This document shows positions 1-8,456 of a DNA stretch of 51,949 nucleotides, in pieces. Numbering within the stretch: the first letter of the stretch is position 1; each line of letters starts with the position of its first letter. Location of the stretch: positions 1 through 51,949 of the forward strand of contig JAQSWL010000004.1 in assembly GCA_029266655.1 (NCBI GenBank). Direction: 5' to 3'. Origin of the DNA: Candidatus Midichloriaceae bacterium (lineage in GTDB: Bacteria; Pseudomonadota; Alphaproteobacteria; Rickettsiales; Midichloriaceae). Position numbers and translations under genes: made by a program. Below the pieces are notes generated by a model. It made no database searches, had not been told where the DNA came from, and saw only the letters and a program-made list of their open reading frames with translations.

Positions 1-51
1 ATAAAAGCCATAAAAAGAGAGTGTATTTTAATTTAATAAAAAGCAATAATG

Positions 52-151
52 CAAACAACGGGTTGCCGTTGTTTGTTCATTTTTTGCAAGATCTTTATAT
101 AAGATCTTGCAGGCCTGGCGCAGCGCTTCGCGCTTGCCCCGGTAGCGCCAG
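52..151. repeat. Cluster of three consecutive hairpins
   Basis: Three inverted repeats follow one another: CAAACAACGG (52-61) with CCGTTGTTTG (66-75); GCAAGATCTT (86-95) with AAGATCTTGC (101-110); and CTGGCGC (115-121) with GCGCCAG (145-151), the last enclosing AGCGC/GCGCT. The first is followed by a short T run and could terminate transcription entering from the left. The rest of 1-410 has no convincing gene. Its open frame at 21-359 runs through these hairpins and resembles no protein family I know. Confidence 0.6.
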
Positions 152-410
152 TCCTTTCTTTGTGCTTTGCTTTTTATTAGTTAAATTTATTAATTTACTA
201 GGTATGGATGGACTATCGGTTGTTACGCTTACAGCACTTTCAACAGTTATGGAATCCAGGCGGGGGGTATATCTACATATACCGCATGCGAATTGTTACA
301 GGAAAAAGGCGGTTGCAGCAAAGAAAAGGGCGCATGTGAGTATAAAATATACTTTTTAGCTACTCCTTAGCACTTTAAATAGTTATGCGCTGGTAGTGTT
401 GGAGCTTGAT

Positions 411-517
411 TATAGCTAAGCCTTTATAATTTGACTACGAGTTGCTTGATCACTCATGTAGGATTCACTACATTTCGTTCCTCGCTCCTATATTCAAATT
501 AAAATGCTTTAGCTATA
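411..517. repeat. Short inverted-repeat element, family C copy 1
   Basis: A 107-bp stretch with imperfect terminal inverted repeats, TATAGCTAAGCCTTTATAAT at 411-430 and its partner ending TTTAGCTATA at 517. The arms match at about 20 of 24 positions. It lies just beyond the fliF stop. A second copy of nearly the same size lies at 8342-8447, in the same position relative to the rpsB stop. The arms resemble those of the longer family F elements (23871-24049, 49556-49731), so C may be an internally shortened form. Confidence 0.65.
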
Positions 518-521
518 CACA

Positions 522-2198
522 TCAAGAATTGGTACCAATCCAATTCCTTATCACAGCAATGGTTTCCTCTGGATGTTGCTCCACAAGCTCATTAATATAT
601 TTTGCTAAACTAGCTTTTTTGCGGCTATTTGGAGAGTCAGCAAAATTTTTGGATATTTCAGTATCTTCTTCTTTATTAATATCAAGACCATTAGCAGGGG
701 TTGAGCTTGATGAATTGCCTTGAGTGCCTCCAGCAGAAGATTCGCCACTTAATGGATTGTTGGACATCAGCAATGTTTGTACGGCCAACTCTTCAGCTGC
801 TACGCGTCTATTATCGAGTGCTTTGATTATTATAGGTCTAATAACTAATAAAACCACTAAGACAATAACAATACCAATTACTACCGTTTGAATTATATGG
901 TCTAAGTCGGATTTAATCCAAGAGAACTGACCTTCCACCTCTGGCTGAGGAGAGAAATCATCAGAGAATTTCATATTGATAACTTCTATTTTATCCCCAC
1001 GTTTTAAATCTAATCCAATTGCAGAAACAGCTAACAATCTTATTTTTTCTAATTCTACTTCTGATCTAGGAGTGTACACAAAAGTCTTGCTCCTGCCATC
1101 TTCAGATAGTTTTTCTATATAAAGCCCATCTATGAGTATTGCTACAGAAATTCTTTTTACTCTCCCACTTTCACTAATTTTATTAGTGACGGTTTTAGAA
1201 ATCTCATAATTAGTTACTTCATCAGTCCTGTTTTTATTAGATTTAGCACCAGTAACGCCACTGCCTGTAGTTGGTGCATTGGGTATATTAGTGGCTACAC
1301 TTAATTCGGAAGAGCCCTCTTGTTCTTGATCTGTCTCCTCGCTAACTTTTCGTGAACGTACTACCTGTCCTTCTGGATCATAAATTTCCGAATTAATGAC
1401 CTCTCTATCAAAGTTAATATCTGCCATTACATTAGCCTTAACTTTGCCAATTCCTACAGATTTCTCTATCAATTCCTCAAGCATTATTCGATACTTTTCT
1501 TCGACGTTTTTCTGGAACTCTGCAGCATTATCTGTTATAATGGCAGCGCTATCTTCAGACACTGCTAGCTTCAATGGCCTACCATGATTGTCTAATATTG
1601 TTATATTTTCAACCCTTAAGCCTGGTACCGCAGTGGATATTAAATGGCTTATCGCTGCTACTTCGTTTTTCGAAAGTTGTTGAGAGCCTTTTATTTTTAA
1701 CACTACAGATGCGCTAGTGTCAGAAGTTGCCTTTGAAAATAATTCCTTTTTAGGAATTACTATATGCACGCGAGCGCTCTCAATAGAGTTAAGTGAGCTA
1801 ATAGTTCTAGCAATTTCCCCTTCAAGCGCGCGAACCAAGTTAACGTTATATATAAATTGAGACGTACCCAAAGAATCATTTTTATCAAAAATTTCATAGC
1901 CTACTATATTGCCAGAACTCGGGATGCCCTCTTGGGCAAAGGTCATTCTAAGATTTAAGGCTCTGGAGGAAATAACCAAGATATCTTTACCATCATTAGC
2001 CGTTTGATATGGTTCTCCCAAACCCTCAAGCCTTGAAGCAACGAGCGCTGCATCATTAGCAGATAGATTGGTATAAAGTAAAGACATTGGTGGAGCTGTT
2101 AATTTCATGGATAGCACTACCAATAAGGCAATTGTAAAAAGAACTCCTAGGCCCGCAAGCAGTAACTTAGGTGGTATAGCTTTTTTAAAAAAATCCAT
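522..2198 (-). CDS. fliF: Flagellar MS-ring protein FliF
   Basis: FliF forms the inner-membrane MS ring on which the flagellar export gate, rotor and rod are built. The 558-residue product has a TM segment near residues 12-31, a periplasmic YscJ/FliF-type region (about 45-220), a FliF C-domain region with a low-complexity Ser/Gly/Thr loop, a second TM at about 438-457, and a cytoplasmic tail ending in a helix rich in E, V and I (about 528-558) where FliG binds in known FliFs. The length is typical. No other certain flagellar gene is nearby; the coiled-coil protein at 29249-29671 is only a weak FliJ candidate. fliF is divergent from fabI, with 167 bp between them. The stop is followed at once by repeat C1. 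Flagellar genes are found in some Rickettsiales (Midichloria, Jidaibacter) but not in Rickettsia itself. Confidence 0.93.
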   Translation of the reverse strand: MDFFKKAIPPKLLLAGLGVLFTIALLVVLSMKLTAPPMSLLYTNLSANDAALVASRLEGLGEPYQTANDGKDILVISSRALNLRMTFAQEGIPSSGNIVGYEIFDKNDSLGTSQFIYNVNLVRALEGEIARTISSLNSIESARVHIVIPKKELFSKATSDTSASVVLKIKGSQQLSKNEVAAISHLISTAVPGLRVENITILDNHGRPLKLAVSEDSAAIITDNAAEFQKNVEEKYRIMLEELIEKSVGIGKVKANVMADINFDREVINSEIYDPEGQVVRSRKVSEETDQEQEGSSELSVATNIPNAPTTGSGVTGAKSNKNRTDEVTNYEISKTVTNKISESGRVKRISVAILIDGLYIEKLSEDGRSKTFVYTPRSEVELEKIRLLAVSAIGLDLKRGDKIEVINMKFSDDFSPQPEVEGQFSWIKSDLDHIIQTVVIGIVIVLVVLLVIRPIIIKALDNRRVAAEELAVQTLLMSNNPLSGESSAGGTQGNSSSSTPANGLDINKEEDTEISKNFADSPNSRKKASLAKYINELVEQHPEETIAVIRNWIGTNS

Positions 2199-2365
2199 TG
2201 AGTTCTAACCCAAAATTAACAAAGTAACATTAATTGAAATTGTAGCTAAATAAAATGCTATATGTAGTTATACATAAAATTTTAATATTTAAAAGAGCTA
2301 TTAGACTTGCTTTAACATATAGATTTAGTCTAGATTATACGAAAGTTAAATTTAGGTTTTAAAAT

Positions 2366-3148
2366 ATGAGTCTTCTTGCTGGCAAAAATGGCTTGATAAT
2401 GGGTGTTGCAAATGAAAAGTCAATCGCTTATGGCATAGCGAAAATGGCAGCTGAATTTGGTGCTAATTTATATTTTAGCTATCAAGCGGATATGTTGCGT
2501 AAAAGAGTAGAGCCTTTAGCGACTGGTCTTGGCTTTGCTGATAACCTTATAGAATGCAACGTGAGCGATGAAACTGCAGTTGCCAGAACTTTTGAAGAAT
2601 TATCTAAGAAGATAGATAAACTAGATTTCATTGTGCATGCGATAGCCTTCTCCGATAAAAATGAGTTAAAAGGAAGATATTTAGATACCTCTCGCGCCAA
2701 CTTTTTAAACACTATGGATATTTCATGTTTTTCCTTAGCCAGTGTTTGTAAGCACGCCGAAGGCTTAATGAAGGAAAATGGCAGTATAATAACTCTTAGC
2801 TACTATGGCGCAGAAAAAGCAATCCCTAACTATAATGTTATGGGAGTGGCCAAAGCTGCTTTAGAAGCTAGTGTTCGTTATTTGGCAAAAGACTTGGGTA
2901 GCAAGAACATTAGGGTTAATGCAATTTCAGCGGGCCCCCTTAGAACTTTGGCTGCAGCAGGTATTAGCGACTTTCGCTCTATGCTAAAAGTAGATGAGCA
3001 AGTTAACCCTTTAAAACGCAATACTACGCTTGAAGATGTTGCCGGAGCAGCTATATTTTTGTTAAGTGATTTAGGCTCTGGCACAACAGGGGAAGTAGTG
3101 CATGTAGATTGCGGTTTTCATGCAGTTGGAATGTCTGGGGAAGATTGA
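2366..3148 (+). CDS. fabI: Enoyl-[acyl-carrier-protein] reductase (NADH) FabI
   Basis: FabI catalyses the last reduction of each fatty-acid elongation cycle, reducing trans-2-enoyl-ACP with NADH. The 260-residue protein is a short-chain dehydrogenase-fold enzyme: the N-terminal nucleotide-binding segment reads GVANEKSIAYGIAK (about 13-26), the catalytic Tyr-x6-Lys lies in YNVMGVAK near 157-164, and ISAGPLRTLAAAGI follows, all diagnostic of FabI rather than FabG. The start is the first ATG after the divergent gap from fliF. A possible promoter is TTGCTT near 2309 with TAGATT about 18 bp on, but this is weak. It leads a rightward cluster with 15-25 bp gaps down to glpX. Confidence 0.96.
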   Translation: MSLLAGKNGLIMGVANEKSIAYGIAKMAAEFGANLYFSYQADMLRKRVEPLATGLGFADNLIECNVSDETAVARTFEELSKKIDKLDFIVHAIAFSDKNELKGRYLDTSRANFLNTMDISCFSLASVCKHAEGLMKENGSIITLSYYGAEKAIPNYNVMGVAKAALEASVRYLAKDLGSKNIRVNAISAGPLRTLAAAGISDFRSMLKVDEQVNPLKRNTTLEDVAGAAIFLLSDLGSGTTGEVVHVDCGFHAVGMSGED

Positions 3149-3170
3149 TTAAATTTGAGGATATTTTTAT

Positions 3171-3659
3171 ATGAAAAAAACTTTTACTGAACTACCAGAA
3201 ATAAAATTAGTCGGCATTACATGCAGAACTAGCAATGCTTCTGAGATGAATCCATTAACTGCTAAAATTGGACAAATGATTCAAAAATACCAAGATGAAG
3301 GCATCGCTTCAAAAATCCCAAACCTTAAAAATCCTGTAGCTACTTACTGTGTTTACACAGAATATGAAAATGATTTTAATGGGGAATACACTTATTTTAT
3401 TGGAGCTGAAGTTTCTTCATTTGATGAAGTACCAAGTGATCTTTGCAAATTAACAATTAAAAATCAACGCTATGCAAAATTTACAAATGGCCCTGCGCCA
3501 ATGCCTGGGGTATGTATAGATATGTGGCAAAGTATATGGGCTATGAATTCTGAAGAATTGGGCGGAAAAAGAAAATATTCTGCTGATTTTGAAGTGTATG
3601 ATGAACGTGCATATGACTTGAATAACGCCACGCTAGATATTTATATTGCTTTGGAATAA
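3171..3659 (+). CDS. GyrI-like / AraC effector-binding domain protein
   Basis: The 162 residues match the stand-alone GyrI-like small-molecule-binding (SOUL-like) fold found as the effector domain of BmrR/AraC-type regulators and in YdeE-like proteins. Recognisable parts are the N-terminal strand with LPEIKLVGITCRTSNA, the middle YCVYTEYENDFNGEYTYFIG segment, the KFTNGPAP turn and the C-terminal FEVYDERAYD. There is no DNA-binding domain, so it is not a transcription factor by itself. It starts 22 bp after fabI and ends 24 bp before the transporter gene, suggesting co-transcription. The ligand is unknown. Confidence 0.75.
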   Translation: MKKTFTELPEIKLVGITCRTSNASEMNPLTAKIGQMIQKYQDEGIASKIPNLKNPVATYCVYTEYENDFNGEYTYFIGAEVSSFDEVPSDLCKLTIKNQRYAKFTNGPAPMPGVCIDMWQSIWAMNSEELGGKRKYSADFEVYDERAYDLNNATLDIYIALE

Positions 3660-3683
3660 TTCCGGAGCGTGGTATTGTAATTT

Positions 3684-4667
3684 ATGGAATTAATTCATCT
3701 CATTTCTCAAAACATCTTATCACCAGCAATGCTGTTTTTTATACTTGGTGTTGGGGCTGGATTTTTAAAATCTGATTTAGAGGTTCCAGATAGCATTAGC
3801 AGCTACTTGGCTATCTACCTTATGATGTCGATAGGGTTTAAAGGTGGCGTTGCTATAGCCAATACAGAAAGCTTTGGCTTTACATTAGTAAGCGCCATAA
3901 GTTGTGGTATAGCGGTAAGTTTTTTACAACCTTTTTTAGCATATGTACTTTTGCGTGCGACTACAAAGCTAGATAAACCAACTGCAGCAGCAGTGGCCGC
4001 GCATTATGGGTCTATTAGCATGGTGACATTTGCAACCGCAGCAGCTTTTTTAAAAATGAATGATGTAGCATATGCTGGTTATATAGTGGCCATACTTGCT
4101 CTCATGGAGGCCCCTGCAATTCTATCAGGATTGTTTATTGCACATAGAGCTAGCCCAGAAACTTGCAATCACAGGCTTGAAGAGAAAAAGTTGAGCCGAG
4201 AGATTTTTACAAATGGTGCTATACTGCTTTTATTAGGCGCCTTTATAATAGGCTGGATTACAGGTCAAGGCGGAATGGATAAGGTAGAAGGATTTTTCGT
4301 TACTCCTTTCCAAGGTTTCCTATGTTTGTTTTTGCTTGATATGGGTCTGTTAGTTGCTAAAAATTTACATCAGCTAAAAAACTTTAACCTACCGCTGATT
4401 GCTTTTGGATTCTATATGCCAACTATAGGAGCTACTGTAGGACTTATAGTTAGCTATCTTATAGGGTTAGATGTTGGTACTGGAACTTTATTTACTGTGT
4501 TATGTGCTAGCGCATCTTATATTGCAGTGCCTGCTGCCATGCGCTTGGCTTTACCTGAAGCAAAGCCAGCTATATATCTCCCTATGTCACTTGCTATTAC
4601 CTTCCCATTTAACATTGCTTTTGGAATTCCACTTTATTATGCATTAGCAAAAATAATATTAAATTGA
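3684..4667 (+). CDS. SbtA-like (DUF897) sodium-dependent bicarbonate transporter family protein
   Basis: A 327-residue polytopic membrane protein with about ten hydrophobic segments, an internal two-half organisation and short Gly-rich loops (YLMMSIGFKGGVAIA near 43; AAVAAHYGSISMVTFA near 103; GLLVAKNLHQLK near 221) resembling the SbtA/DUF897 family. In cyanobacteria SbtA takes up bicarbonate with sodium. Many heterotrophs carry homologues whose substrate has not been shown. It lies between a GyrI-like protein and glpX with 15-24 bp gaps. A role in supplying bicarbonate for anaplerosis is inference only. The family call rests on topology and motifs read by eye. Confidence 0.75.
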   Translation: MELIHLISQNILSPAMLFFILGVGAGFLKSDLEVPDSISSYLAIYLMMSIGFKGGVAIANTESFGFTLVSAISCGIAVSFLQPFLAYVLLRATTKLDKPTAAAVAAHYGSISMVTFATAAAFLKMNDVAYAGYIVAILALMEAPAILSGLFIAHRASPETCNHRLEEKKLSREIFTNGAILLLLGAFIIGWITGQGGMDKVEGFFVTPFQGFLCLFLLDMGLLVAKNLHQLKNFNLPLIAFGFYMPTIGATVGLIVSYLIGLDVGTGTLFTVLCASASYIAVPAAMRLALPEAKPAIYLPMSLAITFPFNIAFGIPLYYALAKIILN

Positions 4668-4681
4668 TATGAGATCTACTT

Positions 4682-5638
4682 ATGGCTACCTCCCACGATA
4701 CATTAAATTATACTTATCAGGAATATGCTAAAAGGCTGACTAAGGCAGCAGCAATAGCTTGCTTTGATTGGATTGGGTTAGGAGACGAGAAAGCTGCTGA
4801 CCAAGCTGCAGTAAATGCTATGAGAAATGAATTTGATCATCTGAGTATAAGTGGGCGTGTGGTAATAGGCGAAGGTGAAAGAGATGAGGCCCCTATGCTA
4901 TACATAGGCGAAGAGGTGGGATTAGGTGGTGATGAAATAGACATAGCGGTAGATCCACTGGAAGGGACTACTATATGTGCTAGCAACATGCCTAATTCAA
5001 TTGCGGTACTTGCGCTTGCAAAGCGTGGAGGGTTATTGCATGCGCCTGATGTGTATATGGATAAAATTGCAGTTGGCCCGGGGCTCCCAAAAGATGTGGT
5101 ATCACTTGATAATTCAGTAAGTGAAAATATCAAGAATTTGGCAAAGGCAAAGAAATGCAGCTCAATTGATCTAAACGTTTGCGTGCTAAAAAGGGAGAGG
5201 CATGCAGAATTAATTGCTAAAATTCGTGAGGCTGGAGCGCGCGTGCAGCTAATAGGTGATGGAGATGTTTCAGCTGTAATTGCTACATCAATATTTGGTG
5301 GTAAAGTTGATTTATATATGGGGAGTGGTGGAGCGCCAGAGGGAGTGCTAGCTGCTGCTGCACTTTCTTGCATAGGCGGGCAAATGCAAGGGAAACTGCT
5401 GTTTAGGAATCAAGAAGAAAAAGCTAGGGCTGCTGCGTCTGGAATTGAAGATTTAAATAAAGTATATAATATTCAAGATATGGTTAAGTCTGATGTTATC
5501 TTCTGCGCAACCGGGGTTACAGGAGGTTGGATGTTGGAGGGCGTAGAAAAATGTGCTTCTACATTGAAGACTTCGCATCTAATTATGCACAAAGCTACTT
5601 CGAGCATGAAGTTTATAAGCGAAACGGATTTTTTGTAA
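4682..5638 (+). CDS. glpX: Class II fructose-1,6-bisphosphatase GlpX
   Basis: GlpX hydrolyses fructose-1,6-bisphosphate to fructose-6-phosphate, the committed step of gluconeogenesis. The 318-residue protein carries the class II metal-binding and substrate motifs: GEGERDEAPML (about 62-72), DPLEGTT (about 91-97), GDGDVSA (about 193-199) and the Gly-rich MGSGGAPEGVLAAAAL (about 213-228). The length is standard. It is last in the fabI cluster. Together with ppdK at 21254 it gives a route from pyruvate towards sugar phosphates. Repeat element D1 begins within two bases of the TAA stop. Confidence 0.96.
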   Translation: MATSHDTLNYTYQEYAKRLTKAAAIACFDWIGLGDEKAADQAAVNAMRNEFDHLSISGRVVIGEGERDEAPMLYIGEEVGLGGDEIDIAVDPLEGTTICASNMPNSIAVLALAKRGGLLHAPDVYMDKIAVGPGLPKDVVSLDNSVSENIKNLAKAKKCSSIDLNVCVLKRERHAELIAKIREAGARVQLIGDGDVSAVIATSIFGGKVDLYMGSGGAPEGVLAAAALSCIGGQMQGKLLFRNQEEKARAAASGIEDLNKVYNIQDMVKSDVIFCATGVTGGWMLEGVEKCASTLKTSHLIMHKATSSMKFISETDFL

Positions 5639-5639
5639 T

Positions 5640-5800
5640 ATATACTCCGTTAATTTGAAAAGTTGGAGCGGCGCTCCAACTTCTCCGCGTCCGCACCTAT
5701 TAGTATAGGCTTACGGTGCTCGCAATTGCTGCTCCTACCACTTTTTCAAATTTCCTGTCGCCTATACCTTTTGCCAACTCTTAATTTACGAGAAATATAC
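5640..5800. repeat. Dispersed repeat family D, copy 1
   Basis: A stretch of about 160 bp almost identical in plan to 49396-49555, 44 kb away. Both hold the blocks CTCCGCGTCCGCACCTATT, ATAGGCTTA and TTTCCTGTCGCCTATAC in the same order and spacing. The two ends are imperfect inverted repeats (left CGTTAATTTGAAAAGTTGG, right CCAACTCTTAATTTACGAG), and inside are further pairing blocks such as GTTGGAGC with GCTCCAAC. Both copies lie directly at the 3' end of a plus-strand gene (glpX here, fmt there). It fills most of the 248-bp gap; nothing else is seen in the remainder. Confidence 0.8.
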
Positions 5801-5886
5801 TTCTGAGTGCGTCTTTACAGAAAAATTGAATATTTCAAGTTATTGAAGTACAATGGGCATTAACATACATATAATTAAAGGTTCTG

Positions 5887-6663
5887 ATGTCAAAGACAAA
5901 ATATACAAATATAGGATCTGGCTCAATAACGGTGAATAAGGCCAAAACAGAGAATAAGGGCAATAATTTTTACAAAGGTGCTTCCACTAATGGAAGAATT
6001 ATTTTCGGTAAGGTCCAATTTGGATACTATCTTGCAGGTTGTCTTGCAACTGCTTCTTTATGTTTTGCTGCATATGTGCTAACTAGCACTAATGTTAGCA
6101 ACGGAATTTTTATGAACAATTCATCAATGGGTAATATATCCTTAAGTAATGGTTCCTCACTTGTCTCTACAAGCTCTGTGCCATTCCCATTATTTTTATT
6201 AGCAATTTCTGCTTTGAGTTTTGTGTGTGGTATGTCTTATTTTATAGAAAGATTATATTCTGACAATTCGCAAGCTGCAGCTGAAAACAAACCAAGCGCG
6301 CAATCTGAGTCATTCTTTGATAATAAAAGTTTTGGTTTATTATCAATTCTTAGTACTATTGGCTTAGGATACTTTGCTGGCTCTGGTTATGCAAAATCTC
6401 ATAACATTATGCCACTTGCAGTTGGTGCAATAGCTTGTGGCCTTATAGGTGCTGGGCTTAATGGCTTATTTACTGGAAAATATAACTTTTTTATCGGCAA
6501 TAGTATAGCGCCGACAATCAATTGTGGCAATGCATCTACGATAGTGAATATATACTTATGGTGTGACTCTGTACAAAGCACCATCACAACTGTATGCAAC
6601 AGAGTTGCTGAAGTATCACTTTGGTGTAACTCTGTTAATGTGAATAACCTCAGCTCGATATAA
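5887..6663 (+). CDS. Hypothetical membrane protein, 258 aa
   Basis: I do not recognise a family. The product has a polar N-terminus rich in Lys, Asn and Gly, then four likely membrane segments at about 46-66, 98-118, 150-166 and 175-193, the last two Gly/Ala-rich. The C-terminal tail has a small internal duplication (LWCDSV, then LWCNSV, 24 residues apart). The reading frame starts at an ATG behind AATTAAAGG. The last residues and the TAA stop lie inside the left arm of repeat element E1 (6643-7001), so the original C-terminus may have been replaced by element sequence. Confidence 0.6.
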   Translation: MSKTKYTNIGSGSITVNKAKTENKGNNFYKGASTNGRIIFGKVQFGYYLAGCLATASLCFAAYVLTSTNVSNGIFMNNSSMGNISLSNGSSLVSTSSVPFPLFLLAISALSFVCGMSYFIERLYSDNSQAAAENKPSAQSESFFDNKSFGLLSILSTIGLGYFAGSGYAKSHNIMPLAVGAIACGLIGAGLNGLFTGKYNFFIGNSIAPTINCGNASTIVNIYLWCDSVQSTITTVCNRVAEVSLWCNSVNVNNLSSI

Positions 6664-7001
6664 GGAGGCAATAAGCTATTGATAATAAAGGGTTTTCTTA
6701 ATATTCGATCTTCAAATAAATTGCCTTTTAAATAAAATTTCAATAATTCTCTTTCCGCTGACGGAGTCAGCAAAAGCTCTGGCTCAAAAAATTTGTGTAT
6801 AGTAGGCGCTATGCGCCTGCATATACAAATTTTTTGCCCCCTGCATATACAAATTTTTTGCCCCTGCGGCTAGCCGCTTTTTCTGCCTAAGTATTGTTGA
6901 AACAGCTGCAATAATATCACTACAGGAAGGCAATTTATTTATAACAAAGGCAATAGGTTCATACCTTCTTTTTTACTTCCTTATGTCGAGCTGAGGTTAT
7001 T
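6643..7001. repeat. Nested inverted-repeat element, family E copy 1
   Basis: A 359-bp element with 26-bp terminal inverted repeats matching at 24 positions: left AATAACCTCAGCTCGATATA at 6643, right ending GAGCTGAGGTTATT at 7001. Inner arms AAATAAATTGCCTT (about 6715) and AAGGCAATTTATTT (about 6926) also pair. The centre holds CTGACGGAGTCAG and a long hairpin (6785-6836) whose right half, about 24 nt, is duplicated directly afterwards (to 6863). The element ends about 215 bp before the tsf stop. No open frame in it looks coding. Confidence 0.75.
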
Positions 7002-7161
7002 TTATAACGTTCTGGCTATGCTTACTATATGTGGTCGGGTTGTGTATGCCCCTCTATACTTTACTACGCCTTTAGCAGTTATGGTAGTAGTCCAGGGAAT
7101 TTATTCTGAGGTTTGATATTATAGATATCACATGCTATTCAGCAATAATGTTGGGGGGGTT

Positions 7162-7190
7162 GAAGAGGAACATGTGACAAGTTCCTCTTC
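7162..7190. other. Perfect 10-bp stem-loop downstream of tsf
   Basis: GAAGAGGAAC (7162-7171) and GTTCCTCTTC (7181-7190) form a perfect stem with a 9-nt loop. Flanking CAATAAT and ATTATTG can extend it past a bulge that includes a run of seven G. It sits 25 bp beyond the tsf stop. It may end or stabilise the tsf message, but it has no clear U tract in that direction. Confidence 0.5.
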
Positions 7191-7215
7191 GAATTATTGT
7201 ACAAGTTATAAAAAA

Positions 7216-8145
7216 TTAATTGCTGCCAGCAAGTTCTGCCACTTCTTTAGCAAGGTCAGTTTCTTGTTTTTCGATACCTTCACCAAGGCCAAATCTAGCA
7301 AATTCTTTTATAGAAATGCTTCCGCCATGCTCTTTTGCAAAGTCTGCAAGTACTTGGTTTATTCTGGTCTTGCCATCAATTACAAATAGTTGTTCAAGTA
7401 ATACAACTTGCTCATAGAACTTTAGCAATCTACCTTCAACCATCTTCTCGATAACTGCTTCTGGCTTGCCAGATGTTGAAGCTTGGTCACGAATGAAAGC
7501 TTTTTCTTTCTCAACCATTGTCTTATCTAACTCAGATACACTTAAAGATTCTGGTTTAGTTGCGGCTATGTGCATGGCAATTTGTTTGCCAAGAGTAATA
7601 ACCTTGGTAGGATCAATGTTGGTTTCAAAAGCAACTAACACGCCAATCTTACCTAAGCTAGGTGAGCTGGCATTATGCATATAGTTAACAACTACACCCT
7701 GATCTACAGAGAGTTTATGCGCGCGACGCAAGCTCATATTTTCGCCTATAACTGCAACATTCTCAGAAATTTCTTCCTGGATAGTTTTGCCACTAGCACT
7801 ACATTTACTGTTCTTAAAGCTTTCCAAATCACTTTCAAAATTCAAGAAATCTTTAACTACGTTTTTGCATAAAATTTGAAATTTGTCATTTTTAGCTACG
7901 AAGTCCGTTTCTGAATTAAGCTCTATTAAAGCGCCAGTTTTACCTGATGCAGAAACTTCTATGGCAATTAGTCCTTCAGCAGCAACCCTGCCAGCTTTTT
8001 TTGCTGCGGCTGCTAAGCCTTTTTTTCTAAGCCATTCAACAGCTGCTTCAAAATCTCCACCAGCTTCCTGTAAAGCTTTTTTGCAATCCATCATGCCGGC
8101 GCCGGTTTTTTGCCTTAATTCATTTACTGCAGATGCGGTAATCAT
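7216..8145 (-). CDS. tsf: Translation elongation factor Ts
   Basis: EF-Ts is the guanine-nucleotide exchange factor that recharges EF-Tu during protein synthesis. The 309-residue product begins with the UBA-like domain (LRQKTGAGMMDCKKAL), contains the core SETDFVAKND motif (about 78-87) that contacts EF-Tu, and has the usual N-, C- and coiled-coil subdomains; the length is normal. It is the expected partner downstream of rpsB on the same strand, but two repeat elements (A1 and C2) fill the 311-bp gap. Whether tsf is still read from the rpsB promoter is therefore uncertain. Confidence 0.97.
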   Translation of the reverse strand: MITASAVNELRQKTGAGMMDCKKALQEAGGDFEAAVEWLRKKGLAAAAKKAGRVAAEGLIAIEVSASGKTGALIELNSETDFVAKNDKFQILCKNVVKDFLNFESDLESFKNSKCSASGKTIQEEISENVAVIGENMSLRRAHKLSVDQGVVVNYMHNASSPSLGKIGVLVAFETNIDPTKVITLGKQIAMHIAATKPESLSVSELDKTMVEKEKAFIRDQASTSGKPEAVIEKMVEGRLLKFYEQVVLLEQLFVIDGKTRINQVLADFAKEHGGSISIKEFARFGLGEGIEKQETDLAKEVAELAGSN

Positions 8146-8179
8146 ATTAGTTCCCCAAGAAATGTTTTATATAAAAGTA

Positions 8180-8336
8180 ATACCAAATCTCAGAATAAAT
8201 AAAGCATTAAAGCTCATCTTTTGGCAAATTCACTTGGTAAAAATTTGATGAATGTGTAAAATATTCAACTGCTTTTTCCCATCGCACTTTGCCAAAATCT
8301 GGCATTACTATCTCAATTTATTTTGAGATTTGGTAT
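8180..8336. repeat. MITE-like element, family A copy 1 (between rpsB and tsf)
   Basis: A 157-bp element with terminal inverted repeats ATACCAAATCTCAGAATAAA on the left and a right end TTTTGAGATTTGGTAT, with TA just outside each end as expected for a TA target site. It is nearly identical along its length, and in the same orientation, to 9425-9582 on the other side of rpsB. The interior carries TTTTGGCAAATTC and its approximate complement GCACTTTGCCAAAA, so the whole element can fold into one long hairpin. Confidence 0.85.
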
Positions 8337-8341
8337 AATTC

Positions 8342-8447
8342 TATAGCTAAGTTTTTATAATTCCTGTAGTACTATCTCATTGCTCATGTAGTATTTGCTA
8401 TACTTAATTTTGAGGAGCCTAATAGAAATTTAAAATACTTAGCTATA
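8342..8447. repeat. Short inverted-repeat element, family C copy 2
   Basis: A 106-bp element with ends TATAGCTAAGTTTTTATAAT and TTTAAAATACTTAGCTATA, the same family and size as 411-517. It abuts element A1 with 5 bp between them and ends 9 bp before the rpsB stop codon. With A1 it fills the rpsB-tsf gap. Confidence 0.65.
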
Positions 8448-8456
8448 CAAAGCTAT

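Noticed and set aside
21-359. 112-codon open frame at the left edge
   Set aside because: It is read straight through three perfect hairpins, has no ribosome binding site and no family-like sequence.
4837-5373. 178-codon open frame opposite glpX
   Set aside because: It is a shadow of glpX codon use, rich in Ser and Pro, with no start signal. The sense strand has all GlpX motifs.
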